Shown here: piece after piece, positions 16,456-25,150 of the stretch
Position numbering within the stretch: position 1 is the first letter of the stretch
Layout: every line of letters begins with the position of its first letter
Assembly (NCBI RefSeq): GCF_027214005.1
Contig: NZ_JAPWGY010000002.1
Coordinates: 62,001-126,000 of the forward strand
Direction: 5' to 3'
Length of the DNA: 64,000 bases
DNA from: Kiloniella laminariae
GTDB taxonomy: Bacteria; Pseudomonadota; Alphaproteobacteria; Kiloniellales; Kiloniellaceae
The notes under the pieces: generated by a model
What the model was told of the DNA's origin: nothing
Databases searched by the model: none
What the model saw: only the letters and a program-made list of their open reading frames with translations
Translations under genes and position numbers: made by a program

Positions 16456-18399
16456 TTACTGAGAAAAAACAACGCTGTACTTTGAAAAACCTTCCTTCCC
16501 TTCTCCCAGGTACTTCACTGCATCAGAAACCTTAAGAACTTCCTGGCCAGAAGGTGTGCTTTCGAAAACAACCTGAACATTTCCGGTTATCGGTGCAAAG
16601 CTCCAGTTATCATCAGCACTGGGGTCAAGGGTTTTCTGATCAAAGATATAGTTGGCCAGGACAGTACGGTTCTCGTCCGGTGCCTGGATAATCACAGTAG
16701 ATCCATCCAGACCCGGGAAACTTCCACCACCATGAGCCCGATAATTATTGGTCGCGACAATAAATTGTGCTGCCATATCCAGCGGCTTTCCCTGGTAGCT
16801 GATATCGACAATCCGGTGGCTGTCGGGGTTTACCACTTCACCTTCCTTGTTATAGCGGGCAGCTTGAGTCAGATCGATTTTGTATTCCACCCCATCGATC
16901 ACATCAAAATTATAGGAGGGGAAATTACTGTTGAGCAATTCCTGTTCGCCAGCGTTGTCTGGATCAATCTGGTTAAAGGCACCGGCGGACATTTCCAGCC
17001 ACTCGCGAACCTGTGCACCATTTAGCAAAACGGCACGAAGGGTATTCGGATAGATATAAAGATCAGCCACGTTCTTGAGGGCAATCTGCCCTTCGGGAAT
17101 GTCAGTATAATAGTCAACACCTCCGCGACCACCAGCTTTGAAAGGCGCCCCTGCCGAAAGAACCGGAATACCGCTGTATTCTGTTCCTTGAATCAATTTT
17201 TCAACATACCATTTCTGGGCGTTGGTCACGATCTGGATCGAAGGATCATCCTGAACCAGGGCAAAAAACGAATTGATCCCCGCTCGTGTTGTTCCCACAG
17301 CCTTTCCCATAAAAGCAATGGTTTCTTCGTGTTCCTGTTTAACAGCCTCGGCAATTGCCGGATCAGCGTCAACCAGGGCGATTTTGTCGCGTCCCTCACG
17401 CTTGTAGATTTCACGCGTGGTCCCCCTACTGTCGACAACTTTCCATTCTCCTTCCGCATCCACCTCCAGTGTCAGGTCTACAACACCAAGGTGACTGCCC
17501 CAGAACCCTGGCATGGTTGCAGCAACTCCGTTGATCGTCCCTTTTTCCACATCAACACCTTCAAGGCCGACATAGTCTTCGGATGGAAAAACCTTATGGG
17601 CATGACCAAAGAGGATTGCATCCAGTCCCTCTACTTTCGACAGGTAGTATGTCGCGTTTTCATCACGTCCCTGAGACGTCACATCACTCAGACCCGAATG
17701 AGGAACAGCAATAATAACATCAGCGCCTTCAGCCTTCATTTGCGGCACATATCGTTGGGCCGTTTCAACGATGTCATGGGTTACGGCCCTTCCCTTGAGA
17801 TTGGTTTCGTCCCACTGGGTAATCTGGGGTGGCAAAAAGCCGATAACCCCGATCTTGATCGGGTGCTTCACCCCACTGGCATCAACCATTTCACGCTTCA
17901 GGATTACATAGGGGTCATACAGAGGCTTGTCATTGGTGGGATCAGCATCTCCATCATCAGCAAAAACATTGGCAGAGATATAGGGGAAAGCAGCATCGTC
18001 GATGCTTTCATTCAGGAATTCCAGGCCATAGTTGAACTCGTGGTTCCCCAGATTTCCAACATCGTAATCAAGCAGGTTCATCGCCTTGAAAACCGGATGG
18101 ATCTCGCCTTCTTTCAGCCCCCGCTCCTTTGCCATATAATCGCCGAGCGGATTACCCTGGATCAGATCGCCGTTATCGATCAGGATCGAATTAGATACTT
18201 CACTGCGCGCCTCCTTGATCAGAGAGGCGGTTCTGGCCAAGCCAACAGTTACCGAAGCCTGATCCTGATAATAATCATAATCAACCACATGCACGTGGAT
18301 ATCTGTTGTTTCCAGAATACGGAGCTGAACTTCTGCCGCAAAAGCAGTCGTAACACCTAGGGCAAGAACAGCTGCTCCAGCCAATAAATATCGTTTCAT
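16456..18399 (-). CDS. cpdB: Periplasmic 2',3'-cyclic-nucleotide 2'-phosphodiesterase/3'-nucleotidase
   Basis: 647 residues. The Sec signal peptide MKRYLLAGAAVLALGVTTAFA is cleaved before AEV. The N-terminal metallophosphoesterase domain shows ILETTDIHVHV, LIDNGDLIQGNPLGD, NLGNHEFNYG and FGHAHKVFPS; the C-terminal nucleotide-binding domain starts near residue 370 (GKAVGTTRAGI, SAGAPFKAGGRGG). The enzyme salvages extracellular nucleotides for phosphate and nucleosides. ATG at 18399 preceded by AGGTGG is chosen over a GTG three codons earlier. It is divergent from hemB and has its own terminator. Confidence 0.94.
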   Translation of the reverse strand: MKRYLLAGAAVLALGVTTAFAAEVQLRILETTDIHVHVVDYDYYQDQASVTVGLARTASLIKEARSEVSNSILIDNGDLIQGNPLGDYMAKERGLKEGEIHPVFKAMNLLDYDVGNLGNHEFNYGLEFLNESIDDAAFPYISANVFADDGDADPTNDKPLYDPYVILKREMVDASGVKHPIKIGVIGFLPPQITQWDETNLKGRAVTHDIVETAQRYVPQMKAEGADVIIAVPHSGLSDVTSQGRDENATYYLSKVEGLDAILFGHAHKVFPSEDYVGLEGVDVEKGTINGVAATMPGFWGSHLGVVDLTLEVDAEGEWKVVDSRGTTREIYKREGRDKIALVDADPAIAEAVKQEHEETIAFMGKAVGTTRAGINSFFALVQDDPSIQIVTNAQKWYVEKLIQGTEYSGIPVLSAGAPFKAGGRGGVDYYTDIPEGQIALKNVADLYIYPNTLRAVLLNGAQVREWLEMSAGAFNQIDPDNAGEQELLNSNFPSYNFDVIDGVEYKIDLTQAARYNKEGEVVNPDSHRIVDISYQGKPLDMAAQFIVATNNYRAHGGGSFPGLDGSTVIIQAPDENRTVLANYIFDQKTLDPSADDNWSFAPITGNVQVVFESTPSGQEVLKVSDAVKYLGEGKEGFSKYSVVFSQ

Positions 18400-18648
18400 A
18401 AACACCACCTGTGAATGAATTCCAGTTCAGTCAGTCTACCCAGCGAAAGTCTTGCCTGCCAAGCGTATATCCATGACATCGCCTTTACAGATTAATTGTG
18501 CATCACAAGATTCCCGAAACAGGTATCGGTACTGTGGAAACGCGACGATCTGCCTCGCCAAATTTCACGGGATATGCCCCTGTCCAACTTGCAATCCCCC
18601 AGTGAACGAGAGAAAGTAGCCAAAACGAATCCTCTTGGGAGAGAACAA

Positions 18649-19641
18649 GTGAATAGGAACTACAGTCAGGACCTCGTTGTCCGCCCGCGCCGCACCCGCA
18701 CGGATGCCTGGACCCGCCGTCTTGTGGCTGAAAACCGTCTCTCGGTCGATGACCTGATCTGGCCCGTCTTTCTGCAGGAAGAAAATGGCTCCTCGGAGGT
18801 AGCTTCCATGCCGGGCGTCAAGCGTTACGGACCTGATTGTCTTGTTGATGCCATTGGTGAAGCCATTGATCTGGACATCCCCGCAATCGCCCTGTTCCCC
18901 TATAACAATCCAGCAACCAAAACCCCTGATTGCCGCGAAGCCTATAACCCGGACAATCTTATCTGCTCTGCCACCCGGGCCATTCGCAAACATTACAAGG
19001 ATGTCGCCCTGATCGGGGACGTTGCCCTTGATCCCTATAATTCTGATGGTCATGACGGCCTGCTCAGAAATGGCATTATCCTGAACGACGAGACCGTAGA
19101 AATTCTTTGTAAACAGGCCCTCGCCCAGGTCGAAGCAGGCTGTGACTATGTCGGACCATCCGACATGATGGATGGCCGCATTGGGGCGATCAGGGATACG
19201 CTGGATGAAGCCGGCCACACCTATGCAAAAATCATGTCCTATACCGCGAAATATGCCAGCGCCTTTTACGGACCATTTCGCGATGCTGTCGGCGCCAAAG
19301 GGGCGCTGAAAGGTGACAAGAAAACCTATCAGATGGATCCCGCCAACAGCGAGGAAGCCCTCCGACTGGTCGAACTGGACATGCAACAGGGGGCAGATAT
19401 GGTCATGGTCAAACCGGGCCTTGCCTATCTCGACATTATTCAGCGGATCAAAAGTACTTTCGGTGTGCCAACCATGGCCTATCAGGTCAGCGGTGAATAC
19501 GCCATGATCAAGGCGGCTTCCGCCAATGGCTGGCTTGACCATGACGCTGTGATGATGGAAACCCTCATGGCCTTCAAACGCGCCGGAACCGATGCCGTCC
19601 TTACGTACTTTGCATTGGATGCTGCCAGAATTTTAAAATAA
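18649..19641 (+). CDS. hemB: Delta-aminolevulinic acid dehydratase (porphobilinogen synthase)
   Basis: 330 residues. HemB condenses two aminolevulinate molecules to porphobilinogen in haem synthesis. The two catalytic lysine regions are seen: SYTAKYASAFYGPFRDA and DMVMVKPGLAYLDII. The metal loop reads DVALDPYNSDGHDG with Asp in place of the zinc cysteines, so this is the magnesium-type enzyme. GTG at 18649 is preferred because GGGAGAG lies 7-8 bases upstream and the resulting length fits; the frame stays open to 18496, with an ATG at 18574 as an alternative. Confidence 0.93.
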   Translation: MNRNYSQDLVVRPRRTRTDAWTRRLVAENRLSVDDLIWPVFLQEENGSSEVASMPGVKRYGPDCLVDAIGEAIDLDIPAIALFPYNNPATKTPDCREAYNPDNLICSATRAIRKHYKDVALIGDVALDPYNSDGHDGLLRNGIILNDETVEILCKQALAQVEAGCDYVGPSDMMDGRIGAIRDTLDEAGHTYAKIMSYTAKYASAFYGPFRDAVGAKGALKGDKKTYQMDPANSEEALRLVELDMQQGADMVMVKPGLAYLDIIQRIKSTFGVPTMAYQVSGEYAMIKAASANGWLDHDAVMMETLMAFKRAGTDAVLTYFALDAARILK

Positions 19642-19824
19642 TCCTGTCCGACAGGCAGGTCTTTTAAAGGCAAATCGGAAAATCGGTTATGACTGTTAAT
19701 ACACAACCTTTCCGGTTATGATCAGCGCTGATTTTTAAGGCACCGGACTTTGCGCGGGTGCTATACGACCCCTTTTAAAAGGAGCGTAGAAACAACCGCT
19801 CCGCCATAAAACCTGGAGGCAACA

Positions 19825-20460
19825 ATGACTTTACGACTGGGCGATACCGCACCCGATTTTACTCAGGATTCAACCGAAGGTTCGATCAATTTTTATAATT
19901 TTGTCGGCGACAGCTGGGCAGTTCTTTTTTCCCACCCAAAAGATTTCACCCCGGTTTGCACCACCGAGCTGGGCTATGTCGGCAAGCTGAAACCCGAATT
20001 CGAGAAACGGAACGTCAAGGTTCTTGGCCTGAGCGTAGACCCGCTTTCCGATCACACCCGCTGGGTTGGTGACATCGAGGAAACCCAGGGACACCCCTTT
20101 AACTTTCCTCTGCTCGCCGATGCGGACCGTTCGGTCTCCAACCTCTATGACATGATCCACCCCAATGCCAACGACACGCTAACGGTTCGGTCCGTCTTTA
20201 TTATTGATCCGAACAAGAAAGTCCGCCTGATCATTACCTACCCCGCCAGTACAGGACGGAATTTTGACGAAATTTTACGGGTGATAGATTCCCTGCAGCT
20301 CACTGAAAACTACAAGGTCGCAACGCCTGTAAACTGGAAAGACGGCGAAGACGTAATCATCGTCCCTGCCCTGAGTGATGCAGAAGCCAAAGACCGCTTC
20401 CCCAAAGGCTGGGTTGCACATAAGCCCTATCTTCGTGTAACGCCTCAACCCAATAAATAA
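19825..20460 (+). CDS. 1-Cys peroxiredoxin (Prx6 type)
   Basis: 211 residues. It reduces peroxides through Cys45 in DFTPVCTTELG. No other cysteine is present, so there is no resolving Cys, and the long C-terminal domain (VNWKDGEDVIIVPALSD, FPKGW) marks the Prx6 subfamily. The reductant is therefore another thiol or an as yet unnamed partner. The start is ATG at 19825 after GGAGG. It is a single-gene unit with a strong terminator. Confidence 0.95.
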   Translation: MTLRLGDTAPDFTQDSTEGSINFYNFVGDSWAVLFSHPKDFTPVCTTELGYVGKLKPEFEKRNVKVLGLSVDPLSDHTRWVGDIEETQGHPFNFPLLADADRSVSNLYDMIHPNANDTLTVRSVFIIDPNKKVRLIITYPASTGRNFDEILRVIDSLQLTENYKVATPVNWKDGEDVIIVPALSDAEAKDRFPKGWVAHKPYLRVTPQPNK

Positions 20461-20474
20461 AACGGCACTTCACG

Positions 20475-20507
20475 ACTAAGCCCGGTTTAGAGCCGGGCTT
20501 AGTTTTA
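20475..20507 (+). terminator. Intrinsic terminator of the peroxiredoxin gene
   Basis: ACTAAGCCCGG (20475-20485) pairs perfectly with CCGGGCTTAGT (20493-20503), followed by TTT-A-T. It starts 15 bases after the stop codon. Confidence 0.92.
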
Positions 20508-20537
20508 TACCTGTGAGGCTGAGCGGAAAGTTACAAA

Positions 20538-22034
20538 TTATTTGCTACTCGCCTCTGCCCGTGGCCCGCCAATAATAGACCTCCGCAAGCGCTGCAGGGT
20601 TGTCTCCTCGCCCAATGCACCACCGAGTTGTTTCAGGTGACTTCGTACCCGGGCGCTCATTGCAACCGTTCCATCGTTCATAAAACCTTCGTGATTTTTC
20701 TCGATTTCGGCAAGATCATAGCTGTAATTGACCATCATTCCGGCAGCTTGAGCGATTCCTTTCTCGGATGTATCTCCCAACCAGTTGATCTGATTAAGTT
20801 GTGCACCATTTTTGAGATGGAACCTTGCGACAGGGTCAAGGGCGCGACCCTTGGCATCCTTCTCCAGAAAATAGGCCACACAAAGCCGCATCAAGGGGCC
20901 GCTTAAAAGCTCGGCCAATTCAGGGTTCTCAAACCATTCCTTGTCCTGGAAGCACAAGAAAATAGCTGTCTTGGCTTCTTCAGCCCCGGTTTTCTTCTTG
21001 AGGTTCGCCATTTCTTCTGATGTGACCGCATCCCTGAAGAACTCCTTGCCAAGATCCGCCAGCCAGCTGCGAAAAGCCGGGACAGGTGACAGCGTTGCGA
21101 AGCGTTTGATCCAGGGCATTTCATGCGACAAATGTTGCACGACCTGTTTGATCAGCTGTTCACCAAAACTGATTCCGCGCAGACCTGTCTGCGTATTGGT
21201 GATGGAATAGAAAATAGCCGTATCGGCATCGCGAGAATTCCCCAGTGGAGCTTCCACATCAAGGATATCCTGTACATTTCTGGCAATGCCTTTAACCAGA
21301 GCGACCTCGACAAACGCCAGAGGTTCATCCGGCATCCGTGGGTGGAACAACGCATAGCAGCGCCGATCTGAATCCAGGCGGTTTTTTAAATCCCCCCAAG
21401 AAGTAATCTGATGCACCGCTTCATAGGCGATCAGCTTTTCCAAAAGGGCCGCCGAAGTGTTCCAGGTCATTTCAACCAGATCCAGAAACCCCGGATCAAA
21501 CCATGAGCTCAAGAGCTGTTGCAGGTCCTGGTCAAGTGCTTCGAGATAGGGGTCCTTGCCCTTAAAACCAAGCAGGTCATTCCGCAGATCAACCAGGAAC
21601 TTCACCCCATTGGGCAGAGCATTAAACTGGGTCAGGAGTTGCAGGCGGCCAGGCATTGCCGCCTGTCGCAGATGGTACGCGGCAATCACACGCTCTGCTT
21701 CATTCCTTGAGCTTTCAAATTCAGAGATCGCCTGTTTTATCAACTCTTCGCTGGCACAAAAATCTTTGGCGAGGAGAGTTATAAAAAGTTTGCGGCCTTC
21801 CTCATCCATCTCAAGGTAGGCCTGCCCCAGTTCTGCGGTTCGCATTCTTGCAGAAACCTCGCCACCACGACCATTAAGGCAACTTTCCATCATCTTCTTG
21901 AGACTTTTCTTGTCGACCAACGTTTCCGAGTTGCTCAACCCCAAAGTCCGGGAAGCGCTCTGGGCAATATCCCGCCAAGCGCCGGCAATATGGGACAGGG
22001 CACTACCGACCGGCTGACTCGTCTCTGGCATCAT
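20538..22034 (-). CDS. Malonyl-CoA decarboxylase
   Basis: About 498 residues of the MCD family, which converts malonyl-CoA to acetyl-CoA and CO2. The helical N-terminal domain (about 1-190) and the GNAT-like catalytic domain (from CYALFHPRMPDEPLAFVEVAL) are both present, with FYSITNTQTGLRGISFG, FATLSPVPAFRSWL and the C-terminal QINWLGDTSEKGIAQAAG and VNYSYDLAEIEKNHE segments that carry the catalytic His/Tyr. Start is ATG 22034 (GGAGAG upstream), with ATG 22031 equally possible. No malonyl-CoA synthetase (matB) or malonate transporter is adjacent, so it may recycle malonyl-CoA alone. Confidence 0.93.
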   Translation of the reverse strand: MMPETSQPVGSALSHIAGAWRDIAQSASRTLGLSNSETLVDKKSLKKMMESCLNGRGGEVSARMRTAELGQAYLEMDEEGRKLFITLLAKDFCASEELIKQAISEFESSRNEAERVIAAYHLRQAAMPGRLQLLTQFNALPNGVKFLVDLRNDLLGFKGKDPYLEALDQDLQQLLSSWFDPGFLDLVEMTWNTSAALLEKLIAYEAVHQITSWGDLKNRLDSDRRCYALFHPRMPDEPLAFVEVALVKGIARNVQDILDVEAPLGNSRDADTAIFYSITNTQTGLRGISFGEQLIKQVVQHLSHEMPWIKRFATLSPVPAFRSWLADLGKEFFRDAVTSEEMANLKKKTGAEEAKTAIFLCFQDKEWFENPELAELLSGPLMRLCVAYFLEKDAKGRALDPVARFHLKNGAQLNQINWLGDTSEKGIAQAAGMMVNYSYDLAEIEKNHEGFMNDGTVAMSARVRSHLKQLGGALGEETTLQRLRRSIIGGPRAEASSK

Positions 22035-22274
22035 CACTCTCCATCTGGTATCTGGCTCAATAAGATTTGCCTTCCGGCACTAATCTTCAAGGGCCATCCT
22101 CATGATATCACTTCCTGCAAAGTTATCTGCGGCATCATTTGTCGCAGTCTGGCAGATTTTTTGTTCAAAAAATCTCGTCAGAAAAATATCTGCTCATAAA
22201 CTTATTACAGCCCCAATCTTCCACCAGACTCGCCGGAATTATAATCCGACATAATATCATTCAGAGCCATTTTC

Positions 22275-24065
22275 ATGTCCGACACGGAACTCCCCCAAGC
22301 ATCTCTTTGGTATCGTATAACCTTCAGCTGCTTAGGCACCTGTAGTGCCACCCTGCTTTTTCTCCTGGCAAACTATGGCGCAGGCCTGATCAGCGGCTCT
22401 GTGACCTATGCAAGCAGTTATTTTTTACTCCTTGGGACCGGATTGTGTTTCCTTTGCCTCGAACGAAACAGCTGGAAAGGCGATACGATTTTTTGTCTCT
22501 CCATCAGTATGGTGGCTGTAGCCCTCTCCTTATCCGGCAGTTTCCTTTGGAAAGATGATGCAATACCGGCAAGTTATCAAATGGCGCTGGTATTGAGCAT
22601 GATGGTTCTTTTTGCGATCCCGGCTGTCTACTATCAGACAGCACGTCAAAACGGTTGTGCAAAATCAAAGGAAATATTGTTTCCCCGTTACAAATCACTG
22701 TTTGAGAATGCCTGGTCCAACAAACTCCTTCTGCTTTTTGCCGGATTGTTTCTTGGCACAGCCTGGGCAATCCTTGGGCTCTGCGGAGAACTGTTTGAGC
22801 TTATCAGCATCGATTTTTTCAGTGATTTGTTCACCAGTGAACCTTTTGCCTATATTTTCAGCGGCCTGACATTTGGTCTGGGAGTTTCGCTTGCACGTGA
22901 ACGGCCCAGAATCATTCAATCCCTGTTACAGATTGTTCTGACTCTGTTCCGTTTTCTTGCCCCACTTCTTGGACTGGTCGCACTTCTTTTCATCCTTACG
23001 CTGGCTGTTATGGGACCGGAAAAGCTCTGGGCCACAGGGCATGCTACCCAGTTGCTGCTCACCCTGCTCTTCCTCTTTATTCTTTTTGAAAATGCCGTGA
23101 TTCAATCCGGAGAGGATAACCAGGGTTTTCCTGGACCTGTGCAATGGCTCATCATGGCTGTAAACGTTACTCTTCCTGCCTTTGCGTTGCTCGCACTTTA
23201 TGCTGTCTGGCTGCGTGTAGAGCAATATGGCTGGACACCTGAACGTTTTTACATGGCTGTACTTGCCGTTATCGGCCTGATCTATGCCATCAGTTATGCC
23301 GTGGCTGTTTTAACCCTATGGAAAAACTGGACCGACCGTATAATCAAGGCCAATCCTGTTATTGCCCTTCTTGTTCTTGTATTTGCAGTTCTCATACACC
23401 TGCCGCCATTTGAACCCTACAGGCTCTCGCTCAAAGACCAGATTTCCCGGTTGGAAGATGGGCGGATCAAACCAGCTGACTTTGATTTTTCCTATCTCCG
23501 CTTCAGGCTCGGCACCGCCGGACAAAAAGCATTAAAGGACATCGAGAACAACCCCGTACTTATGGCTGATCCTTTGATCGCCAGCCGCATTGAGCAGGTC
23601 AAGAAACAGAGCTATTACCAAGCCTCGGCTGACCGGGATGCGCCAGACTATTTGTCGCTGGGGAATTTCACTGATTATCTTGTACTTTACCCGTCAACTA
23701 TTGAAGTTCCCGGCGATGTAAACAAAGCTTTGGTTGAGAACTATCAATGGGTTTTGTCTTCCTGTTATCAGGAACAACAACCCGAGGCACGCTGTCTCCT
23801 TGTTAATCTGGATCTCAACCAAGACAGCCAAAAAGAGTTTCTGCTTATTTCACAATACAACACTGCCTATTCACTCATGCTCCAGCCTGACGGCAGCTGG
23901 AAAGCAGGCCCGCAGCTGACAGCAGGATACAACAATGGATCATCCAAAGAGTATCAATCTGCCTTGGAACGTGGGGATTTTCGTCTGACAGCACCCACAA
24001 TCCAGAACCTGACCATCGGTGATCAACTATTCCAGGTCGAGTTTCCCTATATACTGCAGGAATAA
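22275..24065 (+). CDS. DUF4153-type membrane protein
   Basis: 596 residues. About ten to eleven hydrophobic helices fill residues 15-380, followed by a soluble C-terminal part of about 210 residues. This layout and the order of loops match DUF4153, a family of unknown function. The C-terminal half contains DFDFSYLRFRLGTAGQKALKD and a later repeat-like strand region ending VEFPYILQE. The gene is convergent with the CDF exporter, with only 15 bases between stops, and divergent from malonyl-CoA decarboxylase. No function can be inferred from neighbours. Confidence 0.78.
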   Translation: MSDTELPQASLWYRITFSCLGTCSATLLFLLANYGAGLISGSVTYASSYFLLLGTGLCFLCLERNSWKGDTIFCLSISMVAVALSLSGSFLWKDDAIPASYQMALVLSMMVLFAIPAVYYQTARQNGCAKSKEILFPRYKSLFENAWSNKLLLLFAGLFLGTAWAILGLCGELFELISIDFFSDLFTSEPFAYIFSGLTFGLGVSLARERPRIIQSLLQIVLTLFRFLAPLLGLVALLFILTLAVMGPEKLWATGHATQLLLTLLFLFILFENAVIQSGEDNQGFPGPVQWLIMAVNVTLPAFALLALYAVWLRVEQYGWTPERFYMAVLAVIGLIYAISYAVAVLTLWKNWTDRIIKANPVIALLVLVFAVLIHLPPFEPYRLSLKDQISRLEDGRIKPADFDFSYLRFRLGTAGQKALKDIENNPVLMADPLIASRIEQVKKQSYYQASADRDAPDYLSLGNFTDYLVLYPSTIEVPGDVNKALVENYQWVLSSCYQEQQPEARCLLVNLDLNQDSQKEFLLISQYNTAYSLMLQPDGSWKAGPQLTAGYNNGSSKEYQSALERGDFRLTAPTIQNLTIGDQLFQVEFPYILQE

Positions 24066-24080
24066 TCGAGGCTGGAAAAC

Positions 24081-25016
24081 TTAACCAGCGTTGGCAGCCC
24101 GGTTATGGGCTCGCCAGCTCTGGGCTTCAATAAAGACCTTGCGCACATCCGGACGGGCTGTCCGGATCTGCTTTTCCATCCGCGAAATCGTATCTTCAAC
24201 GTTCTCGGAAGAAACCCCGTCTTTGAAGTCCAGCGAGAGAGTAACCAGAATATCCATCGGTCCGTTCTGCAGCGACAGTATCTCGTTGGTTTTCAATACA
24301 TGGCTTTGCTGCGCTATGATCCGGCGAATAGCCACCTCTACTTCGGGATCAGCACCTTCACCGACCAGTAATCCCTTGGTTTCATAGGCCAACACCCAGG
24401 CAATCGCAGCCAACAGGATTCCGATGGCGACAGAAGCCACACCATCCAGTTCTGGTATGTCCAGCCACAGTCCCAGAGCAAGACCAAGCGTTGCAACGAT
24501 CAAACCAAGCATTGCCGCTGAATCTTCCAGCAGTACCGCAAAAATTGACGGATCTTTACTCGCAGAAACAGCTGCAAAATATTTGCCGTCTTTCACACTG
24601 GTTCTGAATTCGCGAAAGGCAATAATCCAGGCCGCTCCCTCGAACACCATAGCCGCCCCCAGAACGATAAAGTTGACCATGGGGTTTTCAATCGGTTCGG
24701 GATTAAAGATTTTATGAATGCCTTCATAAATCGACACCCCAGACCCCACTGCAAAAATCAGCAAGGCTACAACAAAAGCCCAGAAATACAGCTCACGACC
24801 ATACCCATAGGGATGCCGTGCATCAGGAGATCGCTTGGATCGATGCAAACCGTAAAGCAGCAGACCCTGGTTCCCTGTATCGACCGCAGAGTGGATTGCT
24901 TCGGAGAACATGGCCGAGCTTCCGGTATAGGCTGCAGCCCCTGCCTTGGTAATGGCAATAAGGAAGTTTCCTGCCAAAGCAGCAAAAATTACAACCCGTG
25001 ACGAATGACCTGCCAT
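24081..25016 (-). CDS. Cation diffusion facilitator family exporter
   Basis: 311 residues. The CDF fold with six transmembrane helices (to about residue 200) and a cytoplasmic C-terminal domain of about 85 residues is visible. The metal-site motif of TM2 reads SEAIHSAVDTGNQ (HSxxD), and the histidine-containing loop DARHPYGYGREL follows. Such proteins expel Zn2+, Co2+, Fe2+ or Mn2+ in exchange for protons; the exact metal is not deducible. This branch, with HPYGYGRE and the GMEK-type tail, resembles the FieF/YdfM-like proteins. ATG at 25016. Confidence 0.9.
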   Translation of the reverse strand: MAGHSSRVVIFAALAGNFLIAITKAGAAAYTGSSAMFSEAIHSAVDTGNQGLLLYGLHRSKRSPDARHPYGYGRELYFWAFVVALLIFAVGSGVSIYEGIHKIFNPEPIENPMVNFIVLGAAMVFEGAAWIIAFREFRTSVKDGKYFAAVSASKDPSIFAVLLEDSAAMLGLIVATLGLALGLWLDIPELDGVASVAIGILLAAIAWVLAYETKGLLVGEGADPEVEVAIRRIIAQQSHVLKTNEILSLQNGPMDILVTLSLDFKDGVSSENVEDTISRMEKQIRTARPDVRKVFIEAQSWRAHNRAANAG

Positions 25017-25150
25017 ACCTGTTCTCCCGTTAGCGGTGAGGAACGCAACTTATTCTGCTGCTGTTCTTTTTCAAAAGAAGCGACATAATAGGCAACATCC
25101 GGGAAGGTTCAATCCTCTTCTTGCACCCGTCAACAGTCTGTCGAGTTTTC

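Noticed and set aside
17188-18360. 390-codon open frame on the plus strand
   Set aside because: Fully antisense to cpdB; no family resemblance, and codon composition follows from the cpdB reading frame.
18565-19542. 325-codon open frame on the minus strand
   Set aside because: Antisense to hemB, whose motifs are unambiguous on the plus strand.
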